From: G963665925 sp963676345
Lineage (GTDB): Bacteria; Bacillota; Clostridia; Peptostreptococcales; Acidaminobacteraceae
NCBI GenBank assembly: GCA_963676345.2
Contig: CAXXTS010000001.1
Span: forward strand, 248,001-312,000
DNA: 64,000 bases
Reading direction: 5' to 3'
Shown here piece after piece: positions 62,465-64,000 of the stretch (position 1 is the stretch's first letter; every line of letters begins with the position of its first letter). Made by a program: the position numbers and the translations under genes. Below the pieces are notes generated by a model. That model was not told the origin of the DNA, did no database searches, and saw nothing but the letters and a program-made list of their open reading frames with translations.

Positions 62465-63062
62465 AAAGCATTCTTACTATTATTAATATGATTGCAATCC
62501 AGTCTAAAATGCTATTTCCATGTACAATACACCCTTTTGCACTAAAATGCGTCTCGCCTCCGTGAAACTCAGCTTCAAAGAGGTCTTCCGCCTGTCCACC
62601 TAAGCGCATGAGTGCCAGACTGTACCTGAAAAAATCCAGTATTCTAAGAACGATATACACGTTAAAAATGCATAAAGTGGATTTATCTGCTGCAAAAATA
62701 TAAAGAACCAACAAGGGTAGGACTAGGATAAATTTATGCTGAAGCAGCTGATCCATTTTTTTATTGAGAACCTGCCCAGACTTGTCATGCATTCTTCTTT
62801 CATTTTCAATACTAAGCGCCGAACTGATATAATCCATAATTTCACTTTGTAGACGAACCGAAACGTATTCCACTATTTTCTTTTTACCTGAAGCTTGTAT
62901 TGAAGTTTCTAATTCAACTTCTTTTGAAGTCTCTATAGTTGTATGCTCTAAAACCAGCTCCATAAAGCTTTGAACATGAATCAAACTTTGGCCTAAACGC
63001 ATCAACATATTAAGATGCTTCTGTGATTGACTATCATTATTTGTATTGGTAGCTGAGATCAA
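62463..63062 (-). CDS. Uncharacterised membrane protein A
   Basis: I do not recognise this 199-residue protein. It has a soluble N-terminal helical part (about 1-110, polar and charged), one or two hydrophobic helices (LVLPLLVLYIFAADKSTLCIF, split, and VYIVLRILDFFRYSLALMRLGG) and a hydrophobic C-terminus (ILDWIAIILIIVRML) that ends the protein. The start is a TTG with GAGGTG 5 nt upstream, 10 nt after the stop codon of the upstream membrane gene, so the two form an operon and may form a complex. No signal peptide is apparent. Confidence 0.6.
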   Translation of the reverse strand: MISATNTNNDSQSQKHLNMLMRLGQSLIHVQSFMELVLEHTTIETSKEVELETSIQASGKKKIVEYVSVRLQSEIMDYISSALSIENERRMHDKSGQVLNKKMDQLLQHKFILVLPLLVLYIFAADKSTLCIFNVYIVLRILDFFRYSLALMRLGGQAEDLFEAEFHGGETHFSAKGCIVHGNSILDWIAIILIIVRML

Positions 63063-63075
63063 TTAAACACCTCTT

Positions 63076-63984
63076 TTATGAAAAAATATGCATCCATTCA
63101 AACTGCAGGACATAAACAACTGATAATACAGCGTATAGTTCAACAGCCATCCCCCATTCACCCTGAACTTTACAAGCAGGCAGTCGGTTGAACATTTTTA
63201 TATGGCGTTTTAAAATCTGATCTTCGCGTTGATTCGTTGAACTACTCCAGCTAGGTTGATATAAGCACTTCACAGTTTTGCCTTGTATGTGTAGGAGTAT
63301 ACGGTGTATAGAACGGCTTGCTACTAGTCGGGCTACTCGGAAAAAGAAATCCGCAAACAGGACTATTCCAAGTGTCTTCCACCATACCGTGGGCACGTCC
63401 CCGTATTGTAACCACACATAAAATGAGAAGAGTACACAAACTTCATAAGTCCGCGTATTCTTCCAGAAACCCTGAATAGACGTTTTAATCCACTCTTTTG
63501 AAATGTGAACTTTTATCGCCATATAAACTTGGACTAAAAGCTTGTAGTTTTTCTGCGGACACAAGTTGAGTTCTTCGCTAAAGGCTCTCGCTCTAGACTT
63601 TATGCTGGAGCTTGCAGTAGGCTCTTGTACTCTTTCACTAAATTCACCACAATATAATTGCTTAATGCATTTTAAACGCGCTTCGAAGGACTGACTAATA
63701 ACAACCGCGCACTCAAACCACGAATAAACATCTTGCTTAGCTTCAAACTGATTGATGTGATTCTGCACCCATCTATCTGCAAGATCAAGTCCAGTAAGCA
63801 GCAAAGGGAGCGTAACCATACCGATTACTCTAGAAAGTACAATTAATACTCTCAATAGCAAGGTTAGGCACATCACTTCCATATATAATAGTGATCCATA
63901 TATTTTTTTTGAGTTACAAGTCTTTATACCGTTTTTCAAGTCATACACTGGATGCCTTTGAAGCATAAGACAAGACAACTTCAT
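63076..63984 (-). CDS. Uncharacterised membrane protein B
   Basis: I do not recognise this protein of up to 302 residues. It has hydrophobic segments at about residues 38-68 (LLRVLIVLSRVIGMVTLPLLL, split), about 187-200 (VCVLFSFYVWLQ) and near the C-terminus (ELYAVLSVVYVLQFEWM), separated by long polar stretches. The first 34 codons look unlike protein, so the ATG at 63882 (MEVMCLTLLL) may be the true start; neither has a strong RBS. The gene lies at the edge of the window, and more of its operon may lie beyond. It shares an operon with membrane protein A. Confidence 0.5.
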   Translation of the reverse strand: MKLSCLMLQRHPVYDLKNGIKTCNSKKIYGSLLYMEVMCLTLLLRVLIVLSRVIGMVTLPLLLTGLDLADRWVQNHINQFEAKQDVYSWFECAVVISQSFEARLKCIKQLYCGEFSERVQEPTASSSIKSRARAFSEELNLCPQKNYKLLVQVYMAIKVHISKEWIKTSIQGFWKNTRTYEVCVLFSFYVWLQYGDVPTVWWKTLGIVLFADFFFRVARLVASRSIHRILLHIQGKTVKCLYQPSWSSSTNQREDQILKRHIKMFNRLPACKVQGEWGMAVELYAVLSVVYVLQFEWMHIFS

Positions 63985-64000
63985 AACACTTCTTTTACGT

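Overview
The window looks like a chromosomal segment of a strictly anaerobic, amino-acid-fermenting member of the Clostridia (Bacillota). The evidence is a moderately AT-rich sequence with strong AGGAGG-type ribosome binding sites, a complete ornithine fermentation operon, a histidine utilisation operon, a ferredoxin-linked arylpyruvate oxidoreductase, a NuoEF/NuoG-like soluble flavin/iron-sulfur complex, SAM-I riboswitches, LicT-type antitermination sites and a DinR-type LexA box. The lineage is inferred from gene content and was not tested by phylogeny.

Layout. Bases 1-8.9 kb hold iorBA, a cupin protein, a bacteriohemerythrin, a CPBP-family membrane protein, a DJ-1/PfpI protein, rarA with an SOS box, and two membrane proteins, one of them a membrane-anchored GNAT. 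Bases 9.2-15.1 kb encode a three-subunit NuoE/NuoF/(GltD+NuoG)-like complex. It fits a Sporomusa-type Nfn (Stn) electron-bifurcating transhydrogenase better than a formate dehydrogenase. Then come an APH-family kinase, amt with a structured leader, a 3' remnant of a PEP-utilising enzyme, an unusual repeat region (18.6-19.25 kb) and a small unknown gene. From 19.8 to 27.2 kb lie a HAD phosphatase, ptsHI and a beta-glucoside operon (licT, EIIBCA, GH1) with two RAT/terminator switches. Bases 27.4-31.5 kb carry a four-gene homocysteine/methyl-THF operon downstream of two SAM-I riboswitches, which are separated by a second repeat array. A 21-residue-repeat coiled-coil protein, a 25-codon membrane micro-ORF and a TtcA-like protein follow.

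Bases 34.2-43.2 kb are one minus-strand ornithine operon (ord-ortA-ortB-oraS-oraE-mutL-like-orr-P-loop gene) driven by a consensus sigma-54 promoter with two matched upstream palindromes. A RocR-like PAS/AAA+/Fis regulator lies at 47.9-49.3 kb and is the obvious candidate activator. Between them are an orphan cheW and a TetR-controlled Rph/PEP-synthase-like gene interrupted by an in-frame TAG. Bases 49.4-54.1 kb carry signalling genes (TPR-GGDEF, HD-GYP), a DUF523/DUF1722 protein and a nitroreductase. Bases 54.1-62.2 kb hold a 1001-residue BTAD/AAA/TPR regulator and hutH-hutU-ftcD. An 18/21 sequence match upstream of both the regulator and hutH links the two. Two unknown membrane proteins end the window.

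How the genes work together. Ornithine goes to alanine plus acetyl-CoA, histidine enters the route to glutamate and formimino-THF, and arylpyruvates yield reduced ferredoxin. The Stn-like complex could balance NADH, NADPH and ferredoxin produced by these fermentations. MetF and the COG1900/COG2122 genes link one-carbon and sulfide metabolism to methionine. The least explained signal is a family of short GC-rich hairpin repeats (core CAAYC-N3-GRTYG followed by TGGTCGC) next to long, individually unique palindromes, seen at four loci.
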